Shown here in pieces: positions 16,498-24,812 of a stretch of DNA of 64,000 bases. Origin of the DNA: CAVUAT01 sp963848045 (GTDB taxonomy: Bacteria; Actinomycetota; Thermoleophilia; Solirubrobacterales; 70-9); the NCBI GenBank assembly GCA_963848045.1, contig CAWKCC010000004.1, positions 1 to 64,000 of the forward strand, given 5' to 3'. How positions within the stretch are numbered: position 1 is the first letter of the stretch; each line of letters starts with the position of its first letter. A program made the translations under genes and the position numbers. The notes beneath the pieces were generated by a model that was not told the DNA's origin, did not search any database, and saw only the letters and a program-made list of their open reading frames with translations.

Positions 16498-16949
16498 TGG
16501 ACCAGTTCGGTCGCCCGCTCGAGGTCGCCGATGTCCTGGTAGCGAAGCCCGAACAGCGCCACGTGGCGATAGCGGATGATCCCCTCGCCGTCGACGAGGA
16601 AGAGCGCACGCCTGATGAAGCCGCCGGGCCCGACCACGCCGAAGGCCCGCGCCACCCGCTTGTCGGCATCGGAGAGCAGCGGGATGCGCAGGTCGTTGCT
16701 CGCGGCGAAGCGTTCGTGTGACTCGACCGACTGCGGGGAGATTCCCAGCATCGGGATCCCCAGGGCCTCGATGCGGTCGCCGTCGTCACGATAAGAGCAG
16801 AACTGCTTCGTGCACACCGGTGTGAAATCCCCCGCATAGAAGGCGAGTATCACGCCCCGTCCCTCGTAGTCGGAGAGGCTGTAGGTGCGCCCGCCCGTGC
16901 CCGGCAACTCGAATGAGGGGGCCTTGGAGCCCACCCTGGCCCTGGCCAT
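16494..16949 (-). CDS. peroxiredoxin, BCP/AhpC-TSA family
   Basis: A 151-residue thiol peroxidase. The thioredoxin-like fold begins at VGSKAPSFELPGTGG. The peroxidatic site is AGDFTPVCTKQFC, in which the Cys of PVCT attacks peroxide and a second Cys five residues on is a candidate resolving cysteine, as in BCP-type enzymes. SDADKRVARAFGVVG is also typical. ATG 16949 overlaps the stop of the upstream cyclophilin gene by one base. The operon thus links protein folding with peroxide defence; the electron donor is probably thioredoxin. Confidence 0.9.
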   Translation of the reverse strand: MARARVGSKAPSFELPGTGGRTYSLSDYEGRGVILAFYAGDFTPVCTKQFCSYRDDGDRIEALGIPMLGISPQSVESHERFAASNDLRIPLLSDADKRVARAFGVVGPGGFIRRALFLVDGEGIIRYRHVALFGLRYQDIGDLERATELVH

Positions 16950-17626
16950 CAGCCGGCCTCGATCATGATGGTCTCGATGACCACCGGGGCGGTCGGCGGG
17001 CCGTCCGCGCCCGTTGGGTCGCCCAGCATCTCGATGCGCTCGACCACCTCGAATCCCTCGCTGACCCGTCCCAGCAGGGCGTAATCGGAGGGCAGACCGG
17101 CGTCGGCCGGCGCGGTGACGACGAAGAACTGGCTTCCGGAGCGCCCCGGGGGCTCGGCGGCGGTCTTGGCCATCGCCACGGTGCCCGTGGTGTAGGTGAG
17201 TCCGTCGGGAGGCGGCTCGTCCACCGAGTACCCGGGCCCACCGGTGCCGTCGCCGATCGGGTCTCCGCCCTGGACCACGAAATCGCGCGCGATCCTGTGG
17301 ATCGAAGTGTCGTCGTAGAAGCCCTGCTTCGCCAGGCTCGCGAAGGAAGAGGCGGTCTTGGGCGAGCGCGAGGTGTCGAGCTCGATCGTGAAGACGCCGC
17401 AGCTGGTCGTGACCAGAGCGCTCGCCGGGCCCCTTAGCTCCTGCTTGGGCGGCTGCGCGCTGACGCCCCGCTTGGGCTCGGGGGCAGCCACCTCCATGCA
17501 GCCATCGGGCAGCTTCGACGCCTGCCCGCCGTCGCCGTCGCCGCCGCCTCCGCATCCGGCGAACGCGAGGGTGGCCAAGGCCGCGGGGACCGCCGACCCC
17601 GCCTTCAGTGCCCGGCTCCGGATCAC
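16949..17626 (-). CDS. cyclophilin-type peptidyl-prolyl isomerase lipoprotein
   Basis: A 225-residue cyclophilin. GTG 17626 gives a signal peptide with lipobox FAGC (Cys25) and then a glycine-rich linker; the open frame upstream is arginine-rich and rejected. The isomerase domain (~70-225) has SPKTASSFASLAKQGFYD, the active-site IHRIARDFVVQGGDP and GSQFFVVTA. It catalyses cis-trans isomerisation of prolyl bonds and, with the lipobox, should act outside the membrane on exported proteins. It leads an operon with a peroxiredoxin and a hydrolase, with 1-4 nt overlaps between them. Confidence 0.92.
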   Translation of the reverse strand: MIRSRALKAGSAVPAALATLAFAGCGGGGDGDGGQASKLPDGCMEVAAPEPKRGVSAQPPKQELRGPASALVTTSCGVFTIELDTSRSPKTASSFASLAKQGFYDDTSIHRIARDFVVQGGDPIGDGTGGPGYSVDEPPPDGLTYTTGTVAMAKTAAEPPGRSGSQFFVVTAPADAGLPSDYALLGRVSEGFEVVERIEMLGDPTGADGPPTAPVVIETIMIEAG

Positions 17627-17699
17627 GGCGCCTAGGCTAGGGCAACCGATCTTGAATCCCGCTCCTCCCCCCCCTCGCATACGCCTGATCGGCCGCGCG

Positions 17700-18293
17700 A
17701 TGAACGCGGCGGTCGCGCGCGTCCCCTTCGCCTGGCCGTTGCTGCGCGCCCCGATGAGACGCTTCTTCGACCGTTCGGCCGAGGGCTGGGATGCGCGCAC
17801 CGGGGCCTTCGACGCCCGGCGCCTGGCGCCCCTGGGCGCCGGCCTGCTGGTGATCCGCCCCGAGCCCGAGCGCGCGCTCGACATCGGCACCGGCACGGGT
17901 GCCGGGGCGCTGTTGGTCGCCCGCGAGTTTCCCCGTGCCCGCGTGCGCGGCGTAGATCTCTCGCCCGAGATGGTCAGGCTGGCCCAGCAGCGGATCGGCC
18001 TCGACCCGGAGGGCCGCGTCGCCTTCCGCGTCGCCGACGCGGCCCGGCTCCCCTACGGCGACGAGTCCTTTGACCTCGCCACCCTGCTCAACATGCCTCC
18101 CTTCTTCGCCGAGATCGCCCGTGTGCTGCGCCCCGGCGGTCACGCTGTGATCGCAGCGAGCCTGGGCGCCGCGACCCCCTTCTACACGCCCGAGGTCGTG
18201 CTCCGGCGCGGCTTCGGCCGCCAGGGAATGGATGTGGTCGAGACGGGAGAGGCCGGCCAGGGCACGTTCCTCGTGGCTAGATTGCCCACGTGA
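17700..18293 (+). CDS. class I SAM-dependent methyltransferase
   Basis: A 197-residue methyltransferase of the UbiE/methyltransferase-11 type. Motif I is ALDIGTGTGAGALLVA, followed by the acidic VRGVDLSPEMVRLA, motif II-like RVADAARLPYGDESFDL and motif III VLRPGGHAVIAAS. ATG 17700 is used; an in-frame TTG at 17652 would add 16 residues (NPAPPPPRIRLIGRA) and is also possible. It overlaps the lipid kinase gene by 4 nt (GTGA) and starts a six-gene run with murT and gatD. The substrate is unknown; a lipid or quinone is plausible from the neighbour. Confidence 0.86.
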   Translation: MNAAVARVPFAWPLLRAPMRRFFDRSAEGWDARTGAFDARRLAPLGAGLLVIRPEPERALDIGTGTGAGALLVAREFPRARVRGVDLSPEMVRLAQQRIGLDPEGRVAFRVADAARLPYGDESFDLATLLNMPPFFAEIARVLRPGGHAVIAASLGAATPFYTPEVVLRRGFGRQGMDVVETGEAGQGTFLVARLPT

Positions 18294-19192
18294 GCGCCGA
18301 CCGGACCGCGCATGCCCTGATCGTCAACCCCTCCTCGGGAGGCGGGCGGGGCAAGTCCCTGCTCCCCGAGGCCGAGGCCGCGATGCGCGCACGCGGACTC
18401 GCGTTTCGCACCACTCTCACCCGCAGCCTCGAACACGGGGTCGAGGAAGCGATCGCCGCCCACAGCGCCGGCGATACCCCCGTCGTGATCAGCGGAGACG
18501 GGCTGATCGGGCGGATCGGGGGAGCGCTCGCCGGACGAGATGCGACGCTCGGCCTGATCCCGGGAGGCCGCGGCAACGATCTCGCCCGGGCGCTGGACAT
18601 CCCTGACGATGTCGGGGGGGCCGTGGAGCTGCTCGCCGAGCGGCCCGTTCGCGAGATCGACGTCGGCGAGGTCAACGGCCGCCGCTTCCTCTGCATCGCC
18701 TCCACGGGCTTCGACGCCGAGGCCAACCGCCGAGCCAACGAGGCGAAGCGGATACGCGGCAACCTCGTCTACGCCTACGCGGCGTTGCGCACGCTCGCGG
18801 GCTGGATCCCCGCGACCTTCACCGTCACGCTCGATGGCGCCGAGAGCATCGAGGTGACTGGATACGCGATCGCCGCCGCCAACGGCCCCGCCTACGGCGG
18901 CGGCATGTTCATCGCCCCCGACGCCGAGCTCGACGACGGCCAGCTCGACGTGGTGATGAGCGCGCACGCCGGCAAGCTGCGCTTCCTCGCCAACCTGCCC
19001 AAGGTCTTCAAGGGCACCCACGTCGATGAGCCCGAGGTGAGCGTGAGGCGAGCCGCGACCGTCGAGATCAGCGCCGACAGGCCCTTCCCCGTGTACGCGG
19101 ACGGCGAGCACCTCTCCGACCTGCCGGCGAGGGTCCGTGTCCTGAGCAGGGCGCTGAGCGTGATCGCACCCCCCGGCGGCGCGCGGAGGTGA
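18290..19192 (+). CDS. diacylglycerol kinase-like lipid kinase (YegS/DgkB family)
   Basis: A 300-residue protein with the DAGK catalytic fold. It has the N-terminal ALIVNPSSGGGRGK, the nucleotide site VVISGDGLIGRIGGAL, the LGLIPGGRGNDLARAL loop and a C-terminal VYADGEHL. The family motif is normally GGDGT; here residues 68-72 read SGDGL, so Thr is replaced by Leu. Enzymes of this family phosphorylate diacylglycerol or related lipids, or transfer nucleotide-derived phosphate in lipid assembly. GTG 18290 overlaps the methyltransferase stop (GTGA), and its own end overlaps murT. Confidence 0.87.
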   Translation: MSADRTAHALIVNPSSGGGRGKSLLPEAEAAMRARGLAFRTTLTRSLEHGVEEAIAAHSAGDTPVVISGDGLIGRIGGALAGRDATLGLIPGGRGNDLARALDIPDDVGGAVELLAERPVREIDVGEVNGRRFLCIASTGFDAEANRRANEAKRIRGNLVYAYAALRTLAGWIPATFTVTLDGAESIEVTGYAIAAANGPAYGGGMFIAPDAELDDGQLDVVMSAHAGKLRFLANLPKVFKGTHVDEPEVSVRRAATVEISADRPFPVYADGEHLSDLPARVRVLSRALSVIAPPGGARR

Positions 19193-20610
19193 GCGCCGCC
19201 GGAGCGAGCGGCACCGGAGTGCATGCGCGCCGGAGCCCCCTGTTCGCGCCGAAGCGCGCCCTGGCCCGGGCTACCGGCCGCCTCAGTCGCCTCAGCGGGC
19301 GCGGTGGCGGCACGACCCTCCCCGGACGCCTGCTGGTTCGCCTCGCGCCCGACGCGATCGAGCGCCTGGCCGTGGAGCTCGACCGGGGCTCGATCGTGGT
19401 CAGCTCCACCAACGGAAAGACGACGACCGCCGGCATGATCGCCGGGATCCTCCGCGCCGCCGGGAGAGACCCGGTCCACAACCGCGCCGGCTCCAACATG
19501 CACTGGGGCATCGCCACGGCGCTGCTCGAGCAGAGCGGCGACGAGGGCCTGTTCGAGCTGGACGAGGCGTGGCTGCCACGGGTCGCCCCGCAGCTCCGCC
19601 CTCGCCTGATCGTGCTCGGCAACCTGTTTCGCGATCAACTCGACCGCTACGGCGAGCTCGAGCTGCTCGCCGACGAGTGGGCCGGCCTGGTCGCCCGGCT
19701 ACAGGGGGAGTCCGAGTTCGCGCTCTGCGCCGACGACCCCCTGGTGGCGGACCTGGGGCGCGACGGCGAGCTGCGGCGCCGCCCCGGCGTCACCTATTTC
19801 GGGATCGAGGACACCTCGCAGGCCCTGCCCGAGCTCCAGCACGCGCACGACGCCAAGCACTGCCGCCGCTGCGGAGCCGCCTACGCCTACGAGCGCGCCT
19901 TCGTCGGCCACCTGGGCCACTACAGCTGTCCCGCCTGCGACGCCGGCCGCCCCCGGCCCGACGTGGCCGCAACCGAGATCGAGCTGCGGGGCATGTCCGG
20001 CTCGCGGGTAGCGATCAGTACCCCCCAGGGCGAGCTGTCGCTGGAGCTGCCCCTGCCCGGCCTCTACAACGTCTACAACGCGCTGGCGGCGATCACCGCC
20101 GCGCTGCGCTCGGGCATCGACCTCGAACTGATCCGCTCGGGGCTGCAGGAGATGACCGCGGTCTTCGGCCGGGTCGAGACGATCGAGCTGGACGGCGGCA
20201 CCAGTCTCTCCATCCTGCTGATCAAGAACCCCGCGGGAGCCAACGAGGTGCTGCGAACGCTGAGCCTGGAGGGCTCCGGCGAGGGACTCGACCTGTGGAT
20301 CGCCCTCAACGACCGCATCGCCGATGGTCGCGACGTCTCCTGGGTGTGGGACGCTGACTTCGAGCTGCTCGCCGGTCAGGTCAGGAGGGTCACGTGCGCG
20401 GGCACGAGGGCGGCCGAGATCGCGCTGCGCCTCAAGTACGCCGGCTGGCCCCAGAGCGTGATCGAGGTCTCGGCCGACGTCGAGACCTCCCTCGACGAGG
20501 CCACCGCGGCGGCCGACGGCCCTCTCTTCGCCCTACCCACCTACACGGCCCTGCTGGAGTTGCGGACCCTGCTCACCAGCCGCGGCCTGGCCGGGGACTA
20601 CTGGGAATGA
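19189..20610 (+). CDS. murT: lipid II isoglutaminyl synthase, MurT subunit
   Basis: A 473-residue Mur-ligase-like protein. The P-loop VSSTNGKTTT is at residues 71-80. A Cys4 zinc ribbon specific to MurT is inserted in the central domain, with Cys225/Cys228 in HCRRCG and Cys247/Cys250 in SCPACD. The C-terminal DUF1727-type domain has SILLIKNPAGANEVLR and LWIALNDRIADGRDVSWVWD. With GatD it amidates the D-glutamate of lipid II using ammonia from glutamine. GTG 19189 overlaps the lipid kinase stop. A methyltransferase gene is inserted between it and gatD. Confidence 0.95.
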   Translation: MSAAGASGTGVHARRSPLFAPKRALARATGRLSRLSGRGGGTTLPGRLLVRLAPDAIERLAVELDRGSIVVSSTNGKTTTAGMIAGILRAAGRDPVHNRAGSNMHWGIATALLEQSGDEGLFELDEAWLPRVAPQLRPRLIVLGNLFRDQLDRYGELELLADEWAGLVARLQGESEFALCADDPLVADLGRDGELRRRPGVTYFGIEDTSQALPELQHAHDAKHCRRCGAAYAYERAFVGHLGHYSCPACDAGRPRPDVAATEIELRGMSGSRVAISTPQGELSLELPLPGLYNVYNALAAITAALRSGIDLELIRSGLQEMTAVFGRVETIELDGGTSLSILLIKNPAGANEVLRTLSLEGSGEGLDLWIALNDRIADGRDVSWVWDADFELLAGQVRRVTCAGTRAAEIALRLKYAGWPQSVIEVSADVETSLDEATAAADGPLFALPTYTALLELRTLLTSRGLAGDYWE

Positions 20611-21365
20611 GCCTGCTCCGGCGGCGGCCCCTGCAGTGGAGCGAGGCCGCGATCTGGCAGGACGTCGAGTTCGGCTCCTACGCCGCTGATCTTCCGCTCT
20701 GGGAGGAGCTGGCCGCCGAGGCGGGGGGACCCGTGTTGGAGCTGGGAGCCGGCTCGGGTCGCGTGACGCTGGCGTTGGCCCGGGCGGGGGTGCCCGTGAC
20801 CGCGATCGAGCTCGACCGCGAGCTGGTCGGGGAGCTGGAGCAGCGGGCCGCGGGCCTCCCGGTCACCGCCATCGCGGGCGATATCACCCGGCTGCACGAG
20901 TTCCTACCGGCGATTCCCGCTTTCCGCCTGGCGATCGCGCCGTTGCAGGTCATGCAGCTGCTCGACGAGGCGGGGCGCCGCCGGCTGCTGGCGGGGCTCG
21001 CGGAGGGGCTTGCCGGCGGCGGGCGCTGCGCGGTCGCGCTGGTCGACGAGAGCACGCTCGTGGAGGCCGACGAGCAGGCGAGCGTGCGTCCCGACATGCG
21101 AGAGCGCGACGGCTGGATCTATTCGAGCGAGCCGCTCTGGGTCCAGCTCAGCGACGAGACCCTGCGGATGCGCCGGCTGCGCGAGCGTGTCGCTCCCGCC
21201 GGCGACATGGTGCGTCGGGTTCACGACGACGTCCTGCACCGGCTCACTCCGAAGCGTTTGCAGGACGAGGCGGGCGAAGCCGGCCTTCGCCCCTCCGGGC
21301 ACCGGGAGATCGAATCGAGAGCCGGCGAGGCCGGCTCGGTGGTCGTCATCCTGGAGGCACCGTGA
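20607..21365 (+). CDS. SAM-dependent methyltransferase between murT and gatD
   Basis: A 252-residue class I methyltransferase. It begins SEAAIWQDVEFGSYAADLPL, a lead-in common to this group, with motif I VLELGAGSGRVTLALARAG, acidic loop AIELDRELV and IAGDITRL. The C-terminal half is mixed beta/helix and closes the site. The ATG at 20607 overlaps murT by ATGA, and its end overlaps gatD by GTGA, so it is translated as part of the murT-gatD unit. A modification of lipid II or another wall precursor is a reasonable guess, unproven. Confidence 0.85.
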   Translation: MSLLRRRPLQWSEAAIWQDVEFGSYAADLPLWEELAAEAGGPVLELGAGSGRVTLALARAGVPVTAIELDRELVGELEQRAAGLPVTAIAGDITRLHEFLPAIPAFRLAIAPLQVMQLLDEAGRRRLLAGLAEGLAGGGRCAVALVDESTLVEADEQASVRPDMRERDGWIYSSEPLWVQLSDETLRMRRLRERVAPAGDMVRRVHDDVLHRLTPKRLQDEAGEAGLRPSGHREIESRAGEAGSVVVILEAP

Positions 21366-22123
21366 ACCTCGCCTCTGAGCCCGCCCTGGAGCTGCGACTG
21401 CTTGCGCTCTACCCCGAGGAGATGAACATCTACGCCGACCGCGGCAACATCATCTTCCTGCGGCGCCGCTGCGAGTGGCGGGGCATCGGCTTCTCCTACG
21501 CGGCGGCAGGGCCGGGTGAGGGCTTCGATCCGTCCGCTCACGACCTGATCTACATCGGCGGCGGCCAGGATCGCGACCAGGTGCTGGTTGCCGAGGACAT
21601 GCTGCGCAGCAAGCGCGACGCGATCGCAGCGGCGGTCGAGGATGGCGCCGCCCTGCTGGCGGTCTGCGGCGGCTATCAACTGCTCGGCAACAGCTACCAG
21701 CTTGGTGAGCGGGCGATCCCCGGGCTGGGCATCGCCGACCTCGAGACGGTGCGCGAGCAGGGGCCGAGGCTGATCGGCAACGTCTCGATCGAGGCGGACC
21801 TCGCCTCCGGCCCCCGGGTGCTGGCCGGCTTCGAGAACCATGGCGGGCGCACCTACCTGGGCAGCGGCGCGCAGCCGCTGGGCAGGGTCCTGCACGGGCA
21901 CGGCAACAACGGCGCCGACGGCCTCGAGGGCGTGCGGCGCCTCAACATGATCGGCACCTACCTCCACGGCCCGCTGCTGCCGAAGAACGCCGGGCTCGCC
22001 GACCTCCTGATCTCGCTGGCGCTCGAGCGCCGCAGCGGTTCGGCCCCCGAGCTGCAGGCACTCGACGACGCCTTCGAGACCGCTGCCCACGAGGGCGCCC
22101 GGGCCGCGGCGGAGCGCGGCTGA
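21362..22123 (+). CDS. gatD: lipid II isoglutaminyl synthase, GatD glutaminase subunit
   Basis: A 253-residue glutamine amidotransferase of the CobB/CobQ-like class I type. It opens with LRLLALYPEEMNIYADRGN, the GatD hallmark. The catalytic Cys102 lies in AVCGGYQLLGN, and His202 in GTYLHGPLLPKN completes the dyad. It releases ammonia from glutamine for MurT, which amidates D-Glu in lipid II. GTG 21362 overlaps the methyltransferase stop by 4 nt. The C-terminal tail after ~225 is Ala/Glu-rich and probably not catalytic. Confidence 0.95.
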   Translation: MNLASEPALELRLLALYPEEMNIYADRGNIIFLRRRCEWRGIGFSYAAAGPGEGFDPSAHDLIYIGGGQDRDQVLVAEDMLRSKRDAIAAAVEDGAALLAVCGGYQLLGNSYQLGERAIPGLGIADLETVREQGPRLIGNVSIEADLASGPRVLAGFENHGGRTYLGSGAQPLGRVLHGHGNNGADGLEGVRRLNMIGTYLHGPLLPKNAGLADLLISLALERRSGSAPELQALDDAFETAAHEGARAAAERG

Positions 22124-22166
22124 GAGGCGCGCTGCGCGCCGCCGCCCGCCCGCCACCCCCTGGCGC

Positions 22167-22172
22167 TAGGAT
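22167..22172 (+). promoter_or_regulatory. candidate -10 element (leaderless) for lemA
   Basis: TAGGAT, 7 nt before the GTG at 22180; no Shine-Dalgarno. Confidence 0.42.
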
Positions 22173-22179
22173 CACGCTC

Positions 22180-22785
22180 GTGGCCACCGTGCTGATCATC
22201 GTCGGCCTCGTCCTGCTGGGCGGGCTGATCTACGTCCTGATGCGCAACAGCATCATCGCCTCGCGCAACCGCGTTGAAGAGGCATGGAGCGGCATCGACG
22301 TCCAGCTCAAGCGGCGCCACGACCTGGTGCCCAACCTGGTCGAGGCGGTCAAGGGCTACGCGACGCACGAGCGCGAGACCTTCGAGAGCGTCACCAAGGC
22401 CCGCAGTCAGGCGATGGCCGCCAAGGGAGTGGACGAGACCGCGAAGGCCGAATCCGCGCTGAGCGGCGCCCTCGGAAACCTTCGCGTTGTCGCCGAGCAG
22501 TATCCCGAGCTTCGCGCCACCGAGAACTTCCAGCAGCTCCAGAACCAGCTCTCCGAGCTCGAGGACGAGATCCAGGCCTCGCGCCGGATCTACAACTCCA
22601 ACGTGCAGAGCTACAACACGAAGATCCAGCAGTTCCCGATGTCGATCATCGCCAACCAGGGAGGCTTCACCGCCCGCGAGTTCTTCGAGATCGGCGACGC
22701 CGCCGAACGAGGGGTCCCAGAGGTCTCCTTCGATAAGGGCGAGCCCGGCGAGAAGTCTGCTGCCGGCGAGAAACCCGCGGGCTGA
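22180..22785 (+). CDS. lemA: LemA family protein
   Basis: A 201-residue LemA protein. It has one N-terminal membrane helix (residues ~4-22), then the conserved NRVEEAWSGIDVQLKRRHDLVP motif region with a long helical hairpin, and the C-terminal SIIANQGGFTAREFFEI. Family length is about 185-200. LemA proteins are membrane-anchored helical bundles of unclear role, sometimes tied to envelope stress. The last ~25 residues (FDKGEPGEKSAAGEKPAG) are a low-complexity charged tail. It starts at GTG 22180 with its own candidate promoter and is separated from gatD by 56 nt. Confidence 0.93.
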   Translation: MATVLIIVGLVLLGGLIYVLMRNSIIASRNRVEEAWSGIDVQLKRRHDLVPNLVEAVKGYATHERETFESVTKARSQAMAAKGVDETAKAESALSGALGNLRVVAEQYPELRATENFQQLQNQLSELEDEIQASRRIYNSNVQSYNTKIQQFPMSIIANQGGFTAREFFEIGDAAERGVPEVSFDKGEPGEKSAAGEKPAG

Positions 22786-22787
22786 CC

Positions 22788-22812
22788 GCAGCCTCGCTCC
22801 GGCTTCGGCTGC
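22788..22812. terminator. weak hairpin between convergent lemA and dut
   Basis: GCAGCC (22788-22793) can pair with GGCTGC (22807-22812) around a 13-nt loop, just after the lemA stop and before the dut stop. There is no T-run, so this is only a candidate bidirectional terminator. Confidence 0.3.
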
Positions 22813-22816
22813 GCGG

Positions 22817-23251
22817 CTAGGGGCCGCTGGAGCCGAAGCCGCCGACGCCGCGCGCTGTCGAGTCGAGAGCCTCGGCCTCGAGCGGGCTGGCGGTGGCGAC
22901 CGGGATCAGGATGAGCTGCGCGATGCGATCGCCGACCGCAAGCCTGAACTCGGAGTTGGCGTCCGTGTTCAGCAACAGCGCCCTGATCTCCCCCCGGTAG
23001 CCGGGGTCGATCAGTCCGGGGGAGTTGACCAGCGAGATACCGTTCTTGAGCGCAAGTCCCGAGCGCGGCGTGACCAGGCCGGCGAGGCCCGGCGGGATCG
23101 CCACGGCGAGACCGGTGCCCACGCTGACGCGCTGTCCGGGGCCGATGCGGGCCCCCTCGGCGGCGTATAGGTCGAGGCCCGCGTCGCCCTCGTGGGCGCG
23201 AGTCGGGAGCGTCGCCGCGTCGCTGAGCCTGATGAACTGAAGCTCCTCCAT
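22817..23251 (-). CDS. dut: deoxyuridine 5'-triphosphate nucleotidohydrolase (dUTPase)
   Basis: A 144-residue trimeric-type dUTPase. The family motifs are all visible: motif 1 HEGDAGLDLYA, motif 2 PRSGLALK, motif 3 NSPGLIDPGYRGEI, motif 4 RIAQLIL and the glycine-rich motif 5 ARGVGGFGSSG. It hydrolyses dUTP to dUMP and keeps uracil out of DNA. ATG 23251 begins the conserved core; an upstream in-frame extension is not family-like. A TAGGCT hexamer 7 nt before the ATG suggests a leaderless transcript separate from hflX. Confidence 0.96.
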   Translation of the reverse strand: MEELQFIRLSDAATLPTRAHEGDAGLDLYAAEGARIGPGQRVSVGTGLAVAIPPGLAGLVTPRSGLALKNGISLVNSPGLIDPGYRGEIRALLLNTDANSEFRLAVGDRIAQLILIPVATASPLEAEALDSTARGVGGFGSSGP

Positions 23252-23258
23252 TGCGCGA

Positions 23259-23264
23259 AGCCTA
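23259..23264 (-). promoter_or_regulatory. candidate -10 element (leaderless) for dut
   Basis: TAGGCT on the minus strand, 7 nt before the ATG at 23251. It also supports this start rather than an upstream one. Confidence 0.42.
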
Positions 23265-23413
23265 GAGCGCGGTGCCGACGCCACCGGAGCGCTTTGGTCG
23301 CGGGCCCTTCCCTGGGCGGCAGAACCGCGTTTCTTGACTCCAACGGCGGGTTTCACCACGCTCGGCCCTGCGGCGCCCAGCCGCTCCCGCAGGCCGTCGC
23401 CGCATCGTCCGCT

Positions 23414-24778
23414 TCAGTCGCCGTCAGCGGCAGGCGATTCGCCACCGTTGACGGAGAGGTCCGAGAAGCGCTCGGCGACCGCCGGCGTGAGACGGGCGCG
23501 GACGAGCACCCCGTCCGGGCGATCCTCGCGCTCGAGGTCGCCGGCGATCTCGTGGAGCTCGGAGAGCCGCTCTCCATGCTCAAAGGGAACGAGCAGCTCG
23601 ACTTCGCGAAGGCGCTCGCGGATCAGCCCGGCGACGTGAGCGCGCAGCGCCTCGAGCCCATCCCCCGAACGTGCCGAGACAAGCACCGCGTCGCGATGAG
23701 CCAGGGCCAGCTCCGCTCGCTGGTCCTCGTCCAGCAGGTCGGTCTTGTTGAGCACCAGCAGTCGCGGCTTGTCGCCGGCCCCGATCTCTTCGAGCACCTC
23801 GTCCACGGCCCTCGTCGCCGAGGCGATCTGCTCCTCGGACTGCGAGCCGTCAACCACGTGCAACAGCAGGTCGGCCCCGGCCGTCTCTTCCAGCGTCGCC
23901 TTGAAGGCCTCGACGAGCTGATGCGGCAACTTGCGGATGAACCCGACCGTGTCGGTGAGCAGAAAGCGGCGGCCATGGTGGGAGAAGGAGCGGGTGGTCG
24001 GGTCGAGCGTGTGGAAGAGCCGTTCCCCCACCCCCACCTCGGCGCCGGTCAGCGCGTTCAGAAGGGTCGACTTTCCCGCGTTGGTGTAGCCCGCAAGCGC
24101 GATCGTCGGCAGTGCCGCGCGATCGCGCCGGGCCCTGATCAGCGCGCGGTTGCGCTCGGTGCGCTCGAGCCGGCGCCGCAGCGCCGAGATGCGGTCGCGC
24201 GCCAGGCGGCGGTCGACCTCGATCTGCGCCTCGCCGGGACCCCTCGTCGCCACGCGCCCCCCGCCGCCGCCGCCGAAGCCGCCGGCCAGCGCGTCGAGGT
24301 GGGTCCAGAGCCCCCGAAGCCGCGCCAGGTTGTACTCGAGCTGGGCGAGCTCCACCTGCAGCTTGCCCTCCGCCGAATGCGCGTGGTCGGCGAAGATGTC
24401 CAGGATGACAGCGGTGCGATCGACGACCGGCACCCCCAGCTCCTTCTCGAGGTTGCGCTCCTGCCGCGGAGCGAGCTCGTCGTCGGTGGCCACCAGGTTG
24501 GCGTCGCGGCTCGCGATCTCCCGCTTCAGCTCGGTGATCTTGCCGCGGCCCAGGTAGCGGTCGGGGTCGGGGCGCTCCCGTCGCTGCACCAGCTCCCCGG
24601 CCGTCGCGACGCCGGCGGTGCGAAGCAGCTCCTTGAGCTCGGCGAGCTCGTCGCCGTTGCCCGGCGAACCGGTGTCCACGCCGACCACCAGGGCTCGCTG
24701 ACGGGCACGGCGATTGACCACCCCCGCCGAGTCACCCGGGGCGGTCTCCGTCGCCCTGCCATCGCGGTCGCGCGCCAC
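23414..24778 (-). CDS. hflX: GTPase HflX
   Basis: A 454-residue HflX. The N-terminal HflX domain includes PDPDRYLGRGKITEL and the glycine-rich insert GGFGGGGGGRVATRGPGE, followed by a helical coiled-coil (~185-220). The GTPase domain has G1 GYTNAGKST (230-238), switch region LDPTTR, G3 DTVGFI and G4 NKTD. HflX splits stalled 70S ribosomes during heat or antibiotic stress. GTG 24778 is preceded by TAAGAT at 6 nt. It lies downstream of the miaB-miaA-dapF-dapL group, as in other actinobacteria. Confidence 0.95.
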   Translation of the reverse strand: MARDRDGRATETAPGDSAGVVNRRARQRALVVGVDTGSPGNGDELAELKELLRTAGVATAGELVQRRERPDPDRYLGRGKITELKREIASRDANLVATDDELAPRQERNLEKELGVPVVDRTAVILDIFADHAHSAEGKLQVELAQLEYNLARLRGLWTHLDALAGGFGGGGGGRVATRGPGEAQIEVDRRLARDRISALRRRLERTERNRALIRARRDRAALPTIALAGYTNAGKSTLLNALTGAEVGVGERLFHTLDPTTRSFSHHGRRFLLTDTVGFIRKLPHQLVEAFKATLEETAGADLLLHVVDGSQSEEQIASATRAVDEVLEEIGAGDKPRLLVLNKTDLLDEDQRAELALAHRDAVLVSARSGDGLEALRAHVAGLIRERLREVELLVPFEHGERLSELHEIAGDLEREDRPDGVLVRARLTPAVAERFSDLSVNGGESPAADGD

Positions 24779-24784
24779 CCACCA

Positions 24785-24790
24785 ATCTTA
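24785..24790 (-). promoter_or_regulatory. candidate -10 element (leaderless) for hflX
   Basis: TAAGAT on the minus strand, 6 nt before the GTG at 24778. Confidence 0.42.
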
Positions 24791-24812
24791 GGAGCGCTGC
24801 CCTCTCTCCCAG

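Noticed and set aside
17627..17896. Longer start for the cyclophilin lipoprotein
   Set aside because: It would place an arginine-rich segment before the signal peptide and overlap the divergent methyltransferase.
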